A stretch of 64,000 nucleotides of DNA from Chamaecrista fasciculata (Eukaryota; Streptophyta; Magnoliopsida; Fabales; Fabaceae), in NCBI GenBank assembly GCA_003254925.1, contig QANZ01042620.1, positions 99,439-163,438 on the forward strand, given 5' to 3'. Numbering within the stretch: position 1 is the stretch's first letter; each line of letters begins with the position of its first letter. The notes below the pieces were generated by a model. It was not told where the DNA came from and ran no database searches. It saw only the letters and a list, made by a program, of their open reading frames with translations. This document shows positions 45,774-55,946 of the stretch, one piece after another. The translations under genes and the position numbers were made by a program.

Positions 45774-46505
45774 GGTAAAAGTATTATTGGTATCCTCAAC
45801 GAATAGGGTTATTTTCAGTTATACCGCCAACATTTTTTTTTCAATTATTCACTCAATGTTTTACATTTTAGTCAATTATATACCAACCTGACATTTTTTT
45901 TGTTTTAAGGTCATTAAGTTTTCATTATTTAGAAATCCTCAGGTCTCTCAAAATATTTCTTTCACACAAGTCCCTAATTAATTACAAAATATCTATAATG
46001 TTTGTCATCTTTAATGAACCGATCCCTACAATTGAGAAACTCGAAAAATCTCTCCCCTCAATTTTTCACAGTTCCAGCAACCACACACAAACTCGCCAGT
46101 GAGCCTCAAAAACAGAGAAATCGAGCAGACATATCAATAGCTCTAACTCCCGGCGTTAACACACAATCTTCGGTGGCGGTGCCGCTCTGATCGTCGAAAT
46201 TGAGAAGACTAGGAAGCTGAGGACGACGATGAGAAGGACTATGTCGACGAAAACGAGGACAGAGTGGACAACAACGATGAAGTGTGGTGGTAATGTTTTA
46301 GGGTAAGAGAAAGAGGATTGTTAATGGCTTCTAAAGATCTGTTTGTTAAAGATGACAAACATTTTGGACTATTCTGTAATTAGTTAGGAATTGGTGTATA
46401 ATTGACTCAAATGTAAAACGTTAGAGGTATAATTGACAAAAAAAAAAATATTAAAAATATAACTGAAATTTATCCCATAGGTTAAGGGTACAACAATACT
46501 TTTCC
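45774..46505. mobile_element. Mutator-like non-autonomous element with a gene-like interior
   Basis: It begins ggtaaaagtattattggta and ends acaacaatacttttcc as inverted termini. Flanking 9-mers taaaaaaaa (45765-45773) and taaaaaaat (46506-46514) match at 8 of 9. The interior (about 46040-46270) is less AT-rich, with a short ORF containing FFTVPATTHKLASEP. A truncated relative is at 3580-3995 with a similar peptide, so the interior is conserved in the family, but I recognise no host gene in it. Confidence 0.6.
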
Positions 46506-46743
46506 TAAAAAAATATTTTGGTCCATCACATTTAGGTATTTAATGAAGTGATGACTTTCGTTATGAGGGCACCACAAAATGGAAAAATGAAAACCAAAAT
46601 GGGGGTGTGCCACTCCAGTGGATCCCTTTCCTTTTTTCTTATATTCTTTTGTCTTATCCACTCTTATTGCTCTGTATCTATCGTCCCTCTACATGGGTCC
46701 TCATTTTTGTTTGGGATAGTTAATGTTTTTATCATTATTTATG

Positions 46744-47877
46744 GGCCAAAGTGCGAATTTGGTCCTATAACTTTGCTTCAGTTCCCAAATCAGTCCTATA
46801 ACTTTTTTTGTCTCAAATTTGGTCCTGTAACTTTGCTCCAGTTCCCAAATCAGTCCTACAACTTTTTTTGTCTCAGTTTTGGTCCCATATGTTTTGAAAA
46901 CCTCCCACCATTAGTCCTCTATCTATTTTAAATTACAGTTTAGTCTTGAAAACTTCAAGTCCCTTTCATTTTAGTCCCTAACTATCAAAATAAAAGTGAA
47001 AGAGCATCTCTGAAGATTCTCAAACCTTATATCTTGGTCCTTAATCCATGAATTCTTCATGAAATGGAATAGAAATGCAAAAACAACACAAATTAAAGCA
47101 AATGACAGAGGGACCAAAACTGAAAATGCAGAAAATTTTAAACCCACCGAAAAATGCCCCAAACTCGCCAGAAAACGTACGAAAGTCGCTCAATTTTCAC
47201 TAAAATCTCACTCAAGTAATCGCCCTCAAATGCTTTAAAAAAGAATTTTCGAAAATCCAAACTTTTGAGGAGGGATGTGATAGAAGAAATGTAAGGGATT
47301 TCAGAACTTCTCTTTCGGAATCACCAAATGTAAGGGAATCTTCTATGACCGTTTTCGAAAATTCTTTCTTAAAGCATTTGAGGGCGATTATTTGAGTGAG
47401 ATTTCAGTGAGAATTGGGGTTTTCGGATGAGTTTTTGAGTTTCTCGGCGATTTCCGTACGTTTTCCGGTGGGTTTTAAATTTTCTGCGTTTTCAGTTTTG
47501 GTCCCTTTGTCATTTGCTTTTAATTTGTGTGTTTTTTTTTTTGCATTTCTCTTCAATTTCATGAAGAATTCATGGATTAGGGACCAAGATGTAAGGTTTG
47601 AGAATCTTTAGGGATGCTCTTTCACTTTCATTTTGATAGTCAGGGACTAAGGTGAAAGGGACTTGAAGTTTTCAGGACTAAATTGTAATTTAAAATAGAC
47701 AGAGGACTAACGGTGGGAGGTTTTCAAAACATATGGGACCAAAACTGAGTCAAAAAAAGTTATAGGACTGATTTGGGAATTAGAGCAAAGTTATAGGACC
47801 AAATTCGAGACAAAAAAAGTTATAGGATTGATTTGGGAACTGGATCAAAGTTATAGGACCAAATTCGCACTTCAGCC
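46744..47877. mobile_element. Long-hairpin element (1.13 kb, arms about 510 bp)
   Basis: The left arm (46744-47258) and right arm (47353-47877) are reverse complements over nearly their whole length, apart from small indels, around a 94-bp loop. The termini are ggccaaagtgcgaatttggt and its near inverse. Flanking 9-mers ttatttatg (46735-46743) and ttatttatt (47878-47886) match at 8 of 9. Both arms encode the same peptide on opposite strands (FSAFSVLVPLSF), which only reflects the inverted repeat. It belongs to the family at 5812, 17373 and 53495. Confidence 0.75.
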
Positions 47878-47886
47878 TTATTTATT

Positions 47887-48773
47887 TTTGTTTGTTCACT
47901 AGTTAATGTTCATATTTAATAAAGTATTATTCATATTTTTATTTTATTTAATATTTATATTTAATTGATATTCAAGATATTTTAAAAAATAATAATGTAA
48001 GTATATTTGGAATGAAAATTAAAGAAGAAAAACAAAGAATAAAAAAAGATTGGAACCTCTTCTTCTTATTTAGGAAATTGAGAAATTGAGAGAAAAATAA
48101 TGAGAAATTTGGCTTGTTTGGTTTAAGAAAATGTTTCTGTTTTTATTTTTGAAATTTTATTTTTATTTTAAAATTTTCAATATTTAAGAAACGTGTTTGT
48201 TTTATAAAGTCAAAAAATCATTTTTATTCATATCTAAATTATGTTAACTTGAATAACATAAATTTTTGTATGCTTTTAAGTTTGATTATTACTAAATGAT
48301 GATATTAACATGATTAAAAATATTTTACTTTTGTGTAAAGTTGCAAAATATTGCAAAATTGGTTTTGGAAATACCGAAAACGTCTTTTTGACGTTTCCTG
48401 TTTTCAACATGTCTCAAAAAATATTCTAGAAAACATTTTAAAAAAACTTTACAATATACATTTTCAGTCACATTTTCTGCTTTTAGTGAAAATGAAATCA
48501 GAAAATAGGACAACCAATCAGACCCAGTGATATTTCATTCTCCTCCTCCTCCTCCAATGAAATATAGTGCAAATATCTCAAGATTTCTAAACCCTTCAAT
48601 TGGGAAAGGTTTGAAAAAAGGAGTATGGTATGATTTATATTGAATTAATAATTCAAATTATCATCACCTACCTTATTTAATTAAACTTTTAAATATGTAA
48701 ATATCCTTTGTAAATAATTTTAATAAAGTTCAGACACTTGACAGAGAATTTTGAACTACTGAAATCAGATTTA
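47887..48773. other. AT-rich intergenic DNA
   Basis: No gene is visible; AT-rich with short inverted words around 48120-48500 that may be a decayed MITE. Confidence 0.5.
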
Positions 48774-50162
48774 GGGTGTGTTTGGTTTAACATTACAATT
48801 TCATTACAATTTTATTATCCCCATTTTCATTACATAACTTAAGCTACAGTGCTATATGGGTGTTTGTTTTCCAATTATAAAGTCATTACAAAAATATCAC
48901 TTCATTACAAACTCATTTCATTACATATTTCATATCCAATTACTAACATACCCCTACTCAAATACCTATAATTACTTATACTCTAATACAAATATAAAAA
49001 AACTATTTAGCAAAATAGTAATTTTCAATACCGTCATTTATTACACTTACAACTTTCTCTCTCCACTCATCATTTTTTCTTTTTTCTTCCTCTTTTTCTT
49101 ATTCACCCCCTCTCTCTCACATATATATTTTATAATTATAATATATATATATATACATTTCGGCCAAAAATATATATATACATATTATAATAATATAATG
49201 TCTATATATATTTTAACATATATATATATGCCACACACTCACGTATTCATATATATAATATAATAATATATAAATATTTTTTATTTTATAAATATATTAT
49301 ATTATACTATATATAATTTATAATTTATATTAATTTAAAATAAAATAATTCAACTCATGTTATTTACATTTTAGTCCATGATATAAAATATATAATTCAG
49401 ACGCCAAAAATATACATTTTGGTCTCTCCTCCAGTATATATATGGGTATACGAGAGAGGCAGATAGTGGAAGAAGAGTGGATGGTGCGATGTGCTCATGC
49501 GTGAAGATCAACGGTCATATTATTACCCGCAAAAAGACAAACCGTTTTGATTAATATATAATTTTTGGTCCCACATTTTTTTCGTGGATAACATTTTGGT
49601 CCTTCAATTTATTTTTTGGAGGAAAGTTTGCAATATAGAAACCCAATCGTTGATGAATGCAATTTTTTACGGGTCAAGAGATATATTTCACTTTCGTAAG
49701 GACCGATTCGTTCAATTTATATAAAATCATAGACCAAATGGTAGGTTTTTAAAAATTTTCATGTTATTTACATTTTGGTCCTTTCATTTCATTACATAAT
49801 ACTACTCCAACCTTCATTACAAATATTCACATCTAGCACAAATTCCGAGACAATTTCATTACCATTTCATTTCATAACCACCACAACCAAAAAGTCAAAA
49901 TATTATTTTTTTTTATTTCTATCTATTTCCATTATCAATTATCAATTCTACCCCTATACAATTTAAAAAAACCCATATATTTATTTCAACCAACCACAAT
50001 CATTACATACCCTTTTTCATAATTTCACATCATATTTTTTTCATTACATCTCAAACTAATCCAAACATCATTTTCATTACATTTTCATTACATAATTTTT
50101 TCATTACCATTTCATTACATAAAATCATCATTTCATTACCTACTTCTAATCCAAACACACCC
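48774..50162. mobile_element. PIF/Harbinger-like non-autonomous element (1.39 kb)
   Basis: The termini gggtgtgtttggttt and taatccaaacacaccc are inverted, flanked by TTA on both sides (48771-48773 and 50163-50165), the target preference of PIF/Harbinger transposases. The subterminal region is full of tttcattaca repeats. The interior has (AT)n stretches and no transposase ORF. A copy of its right end adjoins the assembly gap at 41865-42054. Confidence 0.75.
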
Positions 50163-50165
50163 TTA

Positions 50166-50669
50166 CTTATCAATTGAGTCATTCTACCTCTTCTTAAATT
50201 TGGTTGCTAAATTTCATGAATTAATACAAATTTTTACAAATAATTATGAGTGATATTGAGAATTGAGAATCTGAGATGTAATGATCATGTGGTTATACCA
50301 AAGAGAAATAGATGCTAACTAAGATGGGGATTCATTTTTTTTATTATTATTATGAAGATGGGGATTCATATGGTAATATAGAGTATTAACTATTTTTGAA
50401 AGCTGGGAATTTGGATCTTCATCACTTTTTAAGAAAGTAATAAGTAAATAACATAAATTTTAAAGAAAAGAAAAGTTGTAAAGCCTTATATATATATATA
50501 TATATTCTTTAATCTTATGATTTTTTCAAAAGATTATAAATGTACTATTAATATATATATATATATATATATTTATTTAATAAAATGTCTATTTTGATAT
50601 TTTCTATAAAAAAAATCATATGCACTTGGAATGTTGTTATAATAAAAGAAATACTATTATAGTTTTATA
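50166..50669. other. AT-rich intergenic DNA
   Basis: No gene is visible; two (AT)n tracts lie at about 50486-50506 and 50551-50572. Confidence 0.5.
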
Positions 50670-52130
50670 TTAAGTTAAACTTCATTTTGGTCTCTAATAT
50701 TTACCCTAAATTTCATTTGGTCCATGATATTTTTTATGTTCTTCTTTGGTCTTTAATGTTTAAAAAAAAAATTGTTTTGGTTCTTTTCTACTAAACTGGT
50801 CATATATTTCTCGTTTCAAGTTTGAATACGATGAAATTGGTGCTACGAGTTACTCTTAACAAGTTCTTTCTCTATCAAATTGGGATCGTCGACAAGCGAG
50901 GTCAAACCAGACATATAATCATGCTGGAAAGTGGGTCACTCATTCTATGAAGTTAGTTATATCTCTCTCATTTTAAGTTGGAGCTATATGTTACTCCAAG
51001 TGAGTTCTTTCTCTTCCTAGTTAGAGTCATTGGCAAAGAGGTCAAATAGTACTTTAAAAACTGTTATTCTTATTTTGATCGGCTAAACTCACTTTCAGAG
51101 TACTATTTGATCTTGTTTGCCAATAGCTCCAACTGAGTTACGAAATAATTCATCAAGAGTAACTTGTAACTTTGATTTCGTCACATCCAGACTTGAAACA
51201 AGAAAAATATAACCAATTTCATGAAACGAGTGACCCTTTTTCGAACTTAATTTTTAGGTGCAGTTTGACTTCATTTACCAACGACCCCATCTGAGTAGAC
51301 AAAAAACTCGTCAAGTGTAATTTGAAATTTTGATTTTGTTGCATTCGAACTTAAAACGAGAGAGACATGCCTATTTTGAGTAGTTAAAGAGAAACTTTTG
51401 ACCTTATAACAATTTTGTCGTGAGGATTTAAAAAATGTGGCATTTAAGAGAAATAAGTTGTTCTTAATTGAAAAAGTCAGTTAAAAAGTCAAATTTGGTG
51501 AACAAATGTTTAAAATATCTTTGTTCTAGTTTCATCATATCTCTCAAGAGAAAATATGTTTAAGATATCTTGGTTAAAGGGTTATTTTGGTCATAAATGT
51601 ATGCAATAATACTTATTTTGATATTTTTATGTTTCAAAATGTTTAAGTTGATCCTAAATATTAGCAAAATATGTTATTTTGATCATAAACTATTGAATAT
51701 GATCATATTTATCTCGTTTCAAATTCGAATGTGATGAGTTCAAAGTTACGTATTGTTCTTTTTTTTTTTTGGCCAATGTTATGTATTGTTCTCAAAGAAT
51801 ATTTTTTCTATCTAGTTAGGTCATCAGCAAACATTGTCAAATTGGTCCTAAAAATATATTTATTGTTTTACGGTCAAATAAGTAAAATTGATTTTATCTT
51901 TCTCATTTCAAATTCGAATGCGATGAATTCAGAGTTACAAGTTACTCTTAACAAGTCATTTAATTTAAAATGAGAGAAGAGAGAAATATTACCGGATTCA
52001 ATAAAATGGGACCAAAATGAAATATTTTGCCAACAATTAAGATTAATTTAAACATTTTAATATTAAAGACCAAATAAATATTATGACATACATTTAAAAC
52101 CAAAATGACCATTTTGACCAATTACCCTTC
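50670..52130. repeat. Dispersed repeat related to 9835-10700
   Basis: Several blocks repeat gttactcttaacaagttctttct, atatttctcgtttcaagtt and ttcgaacttaaaacgag-like words in both orientations, as at 9835-10700. The ends carry tttggtctctaatattt and aaagaccaaataaat words, inverted relative to each other. It is probably an old non-autonomous element with internal duplications. No gene is visible. Confidence 0.45.
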
Positions 52131-52717
52131 ATTAACAACATTGAAACATATTTTTGTTTAAAATTAAAACAATTGAATTTATCAAAAAAAATGCTTACTT
52201 CTAATGTATTCGATAATATCATAAAGATATTAATAATAATATGAGTAGGGTTAAGCATAAATTTCTCTAGAATTTATTTTTTAAGTTAAAAAATTTTAAT
52301 ATGAAAATAATTTAATAAAGTTTCTTATCTTAAGCGAAAAATTCTCTAAAATAATTTTTATTTAAAAAGTTAATATATTTTATTTTTTTAATTACTATTA
52401 GATACAATAATAATTTATTATAAAATTTGATTAGTACTAAATCCAACAAAAGTTTAATTTTTTATAATAAACAGTTAAAAAATGGAAATATATTACTGAA
52501 AAACTAATTTTTATTTTATTTTATTTTCTATAATTCAAAATCTTCATACACAATGATAATTAATAAAACTTAGAATATTATTTTTCTTATAATTTCAACC
52601 AAAAATAACAACTACTACTACTGTTAGATGGAGGACATATCGAGGTGTCGACAACTAATTGTAGAGACAAAGCACGCTCTGTAATTCTAAAATATTTTAG
52701 AGCCAAGCATTATTATT
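52131..52717. other. AT-rich intergenic DNA
   Basis: No gene or clear repeat seen. Confidence 0.5.
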
Positions 52718-52726
52718 TAATAAATA

Positions 52727-53156
52727 GGGTAAATTACACTTTGAAACCCTGTGGTTTGACCCTATTTCACTTTGGTACCATGTGGTTTGAAACTTGACAC
52801 TTTGGTACCCTGTGGTATTCTCCATTAACACTTTGGTACCCTTTGGAGCTATTTTGTAATTTTAACCATAACAAATTTTGCAAAAATTACATATTGACCC
52901 CAAAAATTTTTTAAAAAATTACAAATAGGTCTCTGGATACATATTATATAGGGACTAAAATGAAAAATTTAAAATTTTTTTGGGGTCAATATGTAATTTT
53001 TGTAAAATTTATTATGGTTAAAATTACAAAATAGCTCCAAAGGGTACCAAAGTGTTAATGGAGAATACCACAGGGTACCAAAGTGTCAAGTTTCAAACCA
53101 CAGGGTACCAAAGTGAAATAGGGTCAAATCACAGGGTACCAAAGTGTAATTTACCC
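52727..53156. mobile_element. 430-bp Mutator-like MITE with exact 9-bp target duplication
   Basis: The element starts gggtaaattacactttg and ends caaagtgtaatttaccc. The arms of about 180 bp repeat tttggtaccctgtgg and its inverse. The 9-mer taataaata flanks it exactly (52718-52726 and 53157-53165). The terminus resembles the right end of the element ending at 45489. Confidence 0.85.
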
Positions 53157-53494
53157 TAATAAATATTCAGAAGATTCAGAAGAATTTAGAAGACAAATAA
53201 CAAAAATAAATAAATAAAATCCAAAACACAAGCATTTTGAGACAGCATTGAGATGCCTGTCTAATGTAGTAATGTCTACAATCAACAGTAGCACGGATCG
53301 TACAACCATTAAATTCATTTATCCATTTTTAAAAACTCAATAATTCATATGTTTTTTAATTATAAAAAATAATTGTTTGCATGTTCTTCTTATCCTGCCA
53401 GCTCAAATGGTAGTGACTTCCAGATTCCCAATATTGCTCAGAAAATGCCTTACAAGTGTACCAATTAAAACTCTCCTTTTAATTTAATAATTAT

Positions 53495-53944
53495 AAGGTC
53501 AAAGTGCAAATTTGGTCTTATATCTTTTGTTAAGTTCCTAATTTGGTCCTGTATATTTTTTTGTTGCACTTTTGGTCTCATATCTTTGCAAAAGGTCTCA
53601 ATTTGGTCTCATATCATTTTTGGTCCCACATCTTTTGGTTAGGTTGCAAAATCGGTTTCATATCTTTACAAAAGGATTAATCGCTAATAGATCATTTTAC
53701 AAAGATATGAGACCACTTCTATACCTGACCTAAAGATATAGGACTAATTCTATAATGGAATTAAAGATATAGGACTAATTCTACAATGGAATTAAAGATA
53801 TGAGACTAAATCTGTAACAAAAAAGATATAGAACTAAATTGGAACCTAGCCTAAACATATAGGACAAAAAATGCAGTAAAAAAGTATATATGATCAAATT
53901 GAGAACTAAATAAAAGATATAAGACCAAATTTATACTTTGACCT
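53495..53944. mobile_element. MITE of the 'gg(c/t)caaagt' family, copy C
   Basis: The left terminus aaggtcaaagtgcaaatttg is inverse to caaatttatactttgacct on the right. The arms contain inverted ggtctcatatcttt words, with a short internal duplication (ataggactaattctac, twice). The 9-mer aataattat flanks it (53486-53494 and 53945-53953). Confidence 0.7.
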
Positions 53945-53953
53945 AATAATTAT

Positions 53954-54639
53954 TATTATTATGCCAATAAAGAACAACATTAATTAAAGTTTGGACTCTT
54001 GTCTCACAAGAGTGACTGGGTGATAATTCAAATTCTCTAATCGAAATTAGTGAAATATAAATTTCTCTCATAAATTTTCTGAAAAATCGTGAGGTATTTT
54101 CATTTAAACTTTTTCTTCACAAATAATAATAATAACAATAATTATTATTTACACTATATGACAATTGACGTGACAGAGACAAAGCAGGTTTTTCCTTTGA
54201 GAGATCATGAATGGCCATAAAGCAATCACTTGTCGCTCCAATCCAAAGAGGATGTTTTGGATTGGGATTCCTTTTATGTTTCGTTTTTCTTTTTCTTTTT
54301 TTTTTACTAAACTTCACTTTCAATAGAAAGAAAAAACTCAACATTGTAATCAACCATGTCATGAAAATGATAGGTATTTCACTGATATATATTTTTTTTT
54401 ACATAAATCTGGTTAAAAATGTAAATATCTTTGTTGGAACAAATTTTACTCATGAAGCATAAATAATCTAATTTACTATTATTGGTGATGTTATAAATAT
54501 TAGATTAGAGGTGAATAATATTTGTCAAACTCGATTCGATTTGGTCTATTTTAATACTTTCTTAGAATTGGGTTAGGCTGGGTCCTTAGTTTAATACTGG
54601 AGAGTTTGAATATTTTTTAGAGAGAGAGAGTCGTTACCT
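53954..54639. other. Intergenic DNA left of the Ty3/gypsy element
   Basis: No gene is visible. The composition changes from AT-rich to GC-rich near 54620-54650, marking the edge of the retroelement. A short (GA)n run sits at 54619-54630. Confidence 0.5.
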
Positions 54640-55029
54640 TAGAAAGGTTCCCCTTTTCCTTTTATCCTCCTTCCCTTTTGTCTCATGTTCGTACGAGGTC
54701 TCTCTCTGAGACGTTAGGGGTGTACTCGGGATGTGTGAGGAAAAGGGGGTTGGTGTAGGTTTCTGCTTTTGATGTGACAGCTATCACTGCCAGGGTACGG
54801 TGGGATTTCCAACCTTCTCTCCTGGTTGTCAGTGATAGCCAAGAGTGCTTTTCATTGCTTAGTCTGCGCGCATGGGGCGTTTTGGTCCTTTTGCGTGTCC
54901 TTCTTGTCCTGTCACGTGCTTTCAAGGATCCTTGCATTTAATGCCAATATCTTGGCATTAAATGCTTGAGTGGGAGGGGACCCGTCTGGGTTGCTTCCCC
55001 GCCGGGTGCCTTTTGTGCTCTTGATGTTA

Positions 55030-55663
55030 ATTCCGAGGAGCTATTCCGAGGAGTGTATATCACTAGTCCCTCCGAAAGGTCCGAAAGGGGGGGGGTCCGC
55101 GCCATCGGCATCCGGGGGGTGATTCCGAGGAGCTATTCCGAGGAGTGTATATCACTAGTCCCTCCGAAAGGTCCGAAAGGGGGGGTCCGCGCCATCGGCA
55201 TCCGGGGGGTAATTCCGAGGAGCTATTCCGAGGAGTGTATATCACTAGTCCCTCCGAAAGGTCCGAAAGGGGGGGGGTCCGCGCCATCGGCATCCGGGGG
55301 GTGATTCCGAGGAGCTATTCCGAGGAGTGTATATCACTAGTCCCTCCGAAAGGTCCGAAAGGGGGGGTCCGCGCCATCGGCATCCGGGGGGTAATTCCGA
55401 GGAGCTATTCCGAGGAGTGTATATCACTAGTCCCTCCGAAAGGTCCGAAAGGGGGGGTCCGCGCCATCGGCATCCGGGGGGTGATTCCGAGGAGCTATTC
55501 CGAGGAGTGTATATCACTAGTCCCTCCGAAAGGTCCGAAAGGGGGGGTCCGCGCCATCAGCATCCGGGGGGTGATTCCGAGGAGCTATTCCGAGGAGCGT
55601 ATATCACTAGTCCCTCCGAGAAGTCCGAGGGGGAGTCCACGCCATCGGATTCTGCGGGGTGCC
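55030..55663. repeat. Seven tandem ~90-bp repeats in the Tat element
   Basis: Units start at 55030, 55122, 55212, 55304, 55394, 55484 and 55574, each beginning attccgaggagctattccg and containing actagtccctccgaaaggtc and a run of 7-9 G. Six are nearly identical; the last is degenerate. A G/A difference just before each unit (gtgatt or gtaatt) alternates over most of the array, hinting at growth by 180-bp dimers. Open frames on both strands across it are a by-product of the unit length. Confidence 0.9.
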
Positions 55664-55845
55664 TTCGGTTTCCGAACACCCTGAGTCTTCTGGGTTTCTT
55701 TCCGTGGAAACTGAAAAGTTTTTGGGTGACACGTGACTTGGGGAACGAGAAATGTGTGGAGGAAGTTCTACGGTTTCCCTAGCTGCTGACGTCGGCAGCG
55801 TCTTTCCAACTGCCTGCCTCATTTTTGAATTTTGTACGGTCCACT

Positions 55846-55852
55846 ATAAATT
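55846..55852 (+). promoter_or_regulatory. TATA-like box for the antisense ORF
   Basis: The word CTATAAATTA lies about 100 nt upstream of the ATG at 55947, followed by a pyrimidine-rich leader (ccctcctcttccccc) typical of plant transcription starts. It faces +, opposite to pol. Confidence 0.5.
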
Positions 55853-55946
55853 ACCATTTCCCTCCTCTTCCCCCATTTTTCGCTCTCACGATTTCTCCAA
55901 AGCAAATCTCTAAAGCCAGAACTCGGGTATTCTGAAGCTGTCAACA

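Noticed and set aside
46971..47611. Two similar ORFs on opposite strands (FSAFSVLVPLSF)
   Set aside because: They are the two arms of a hairpin element, not two genes.
48856..49263. 135-aa ORF
   Set aside because: Phe/Tyr/Ile-rich translation of AT-rich repeat inside the PIF/Harbinger-like element.
55063..55684. Long ORFs on both strands across the 90-bp tandem repeats
   Set aside because: The unit length is close to a multiple of three, so any frame lacking a stop stays open; the peptides are simple repeats with no supporting context.
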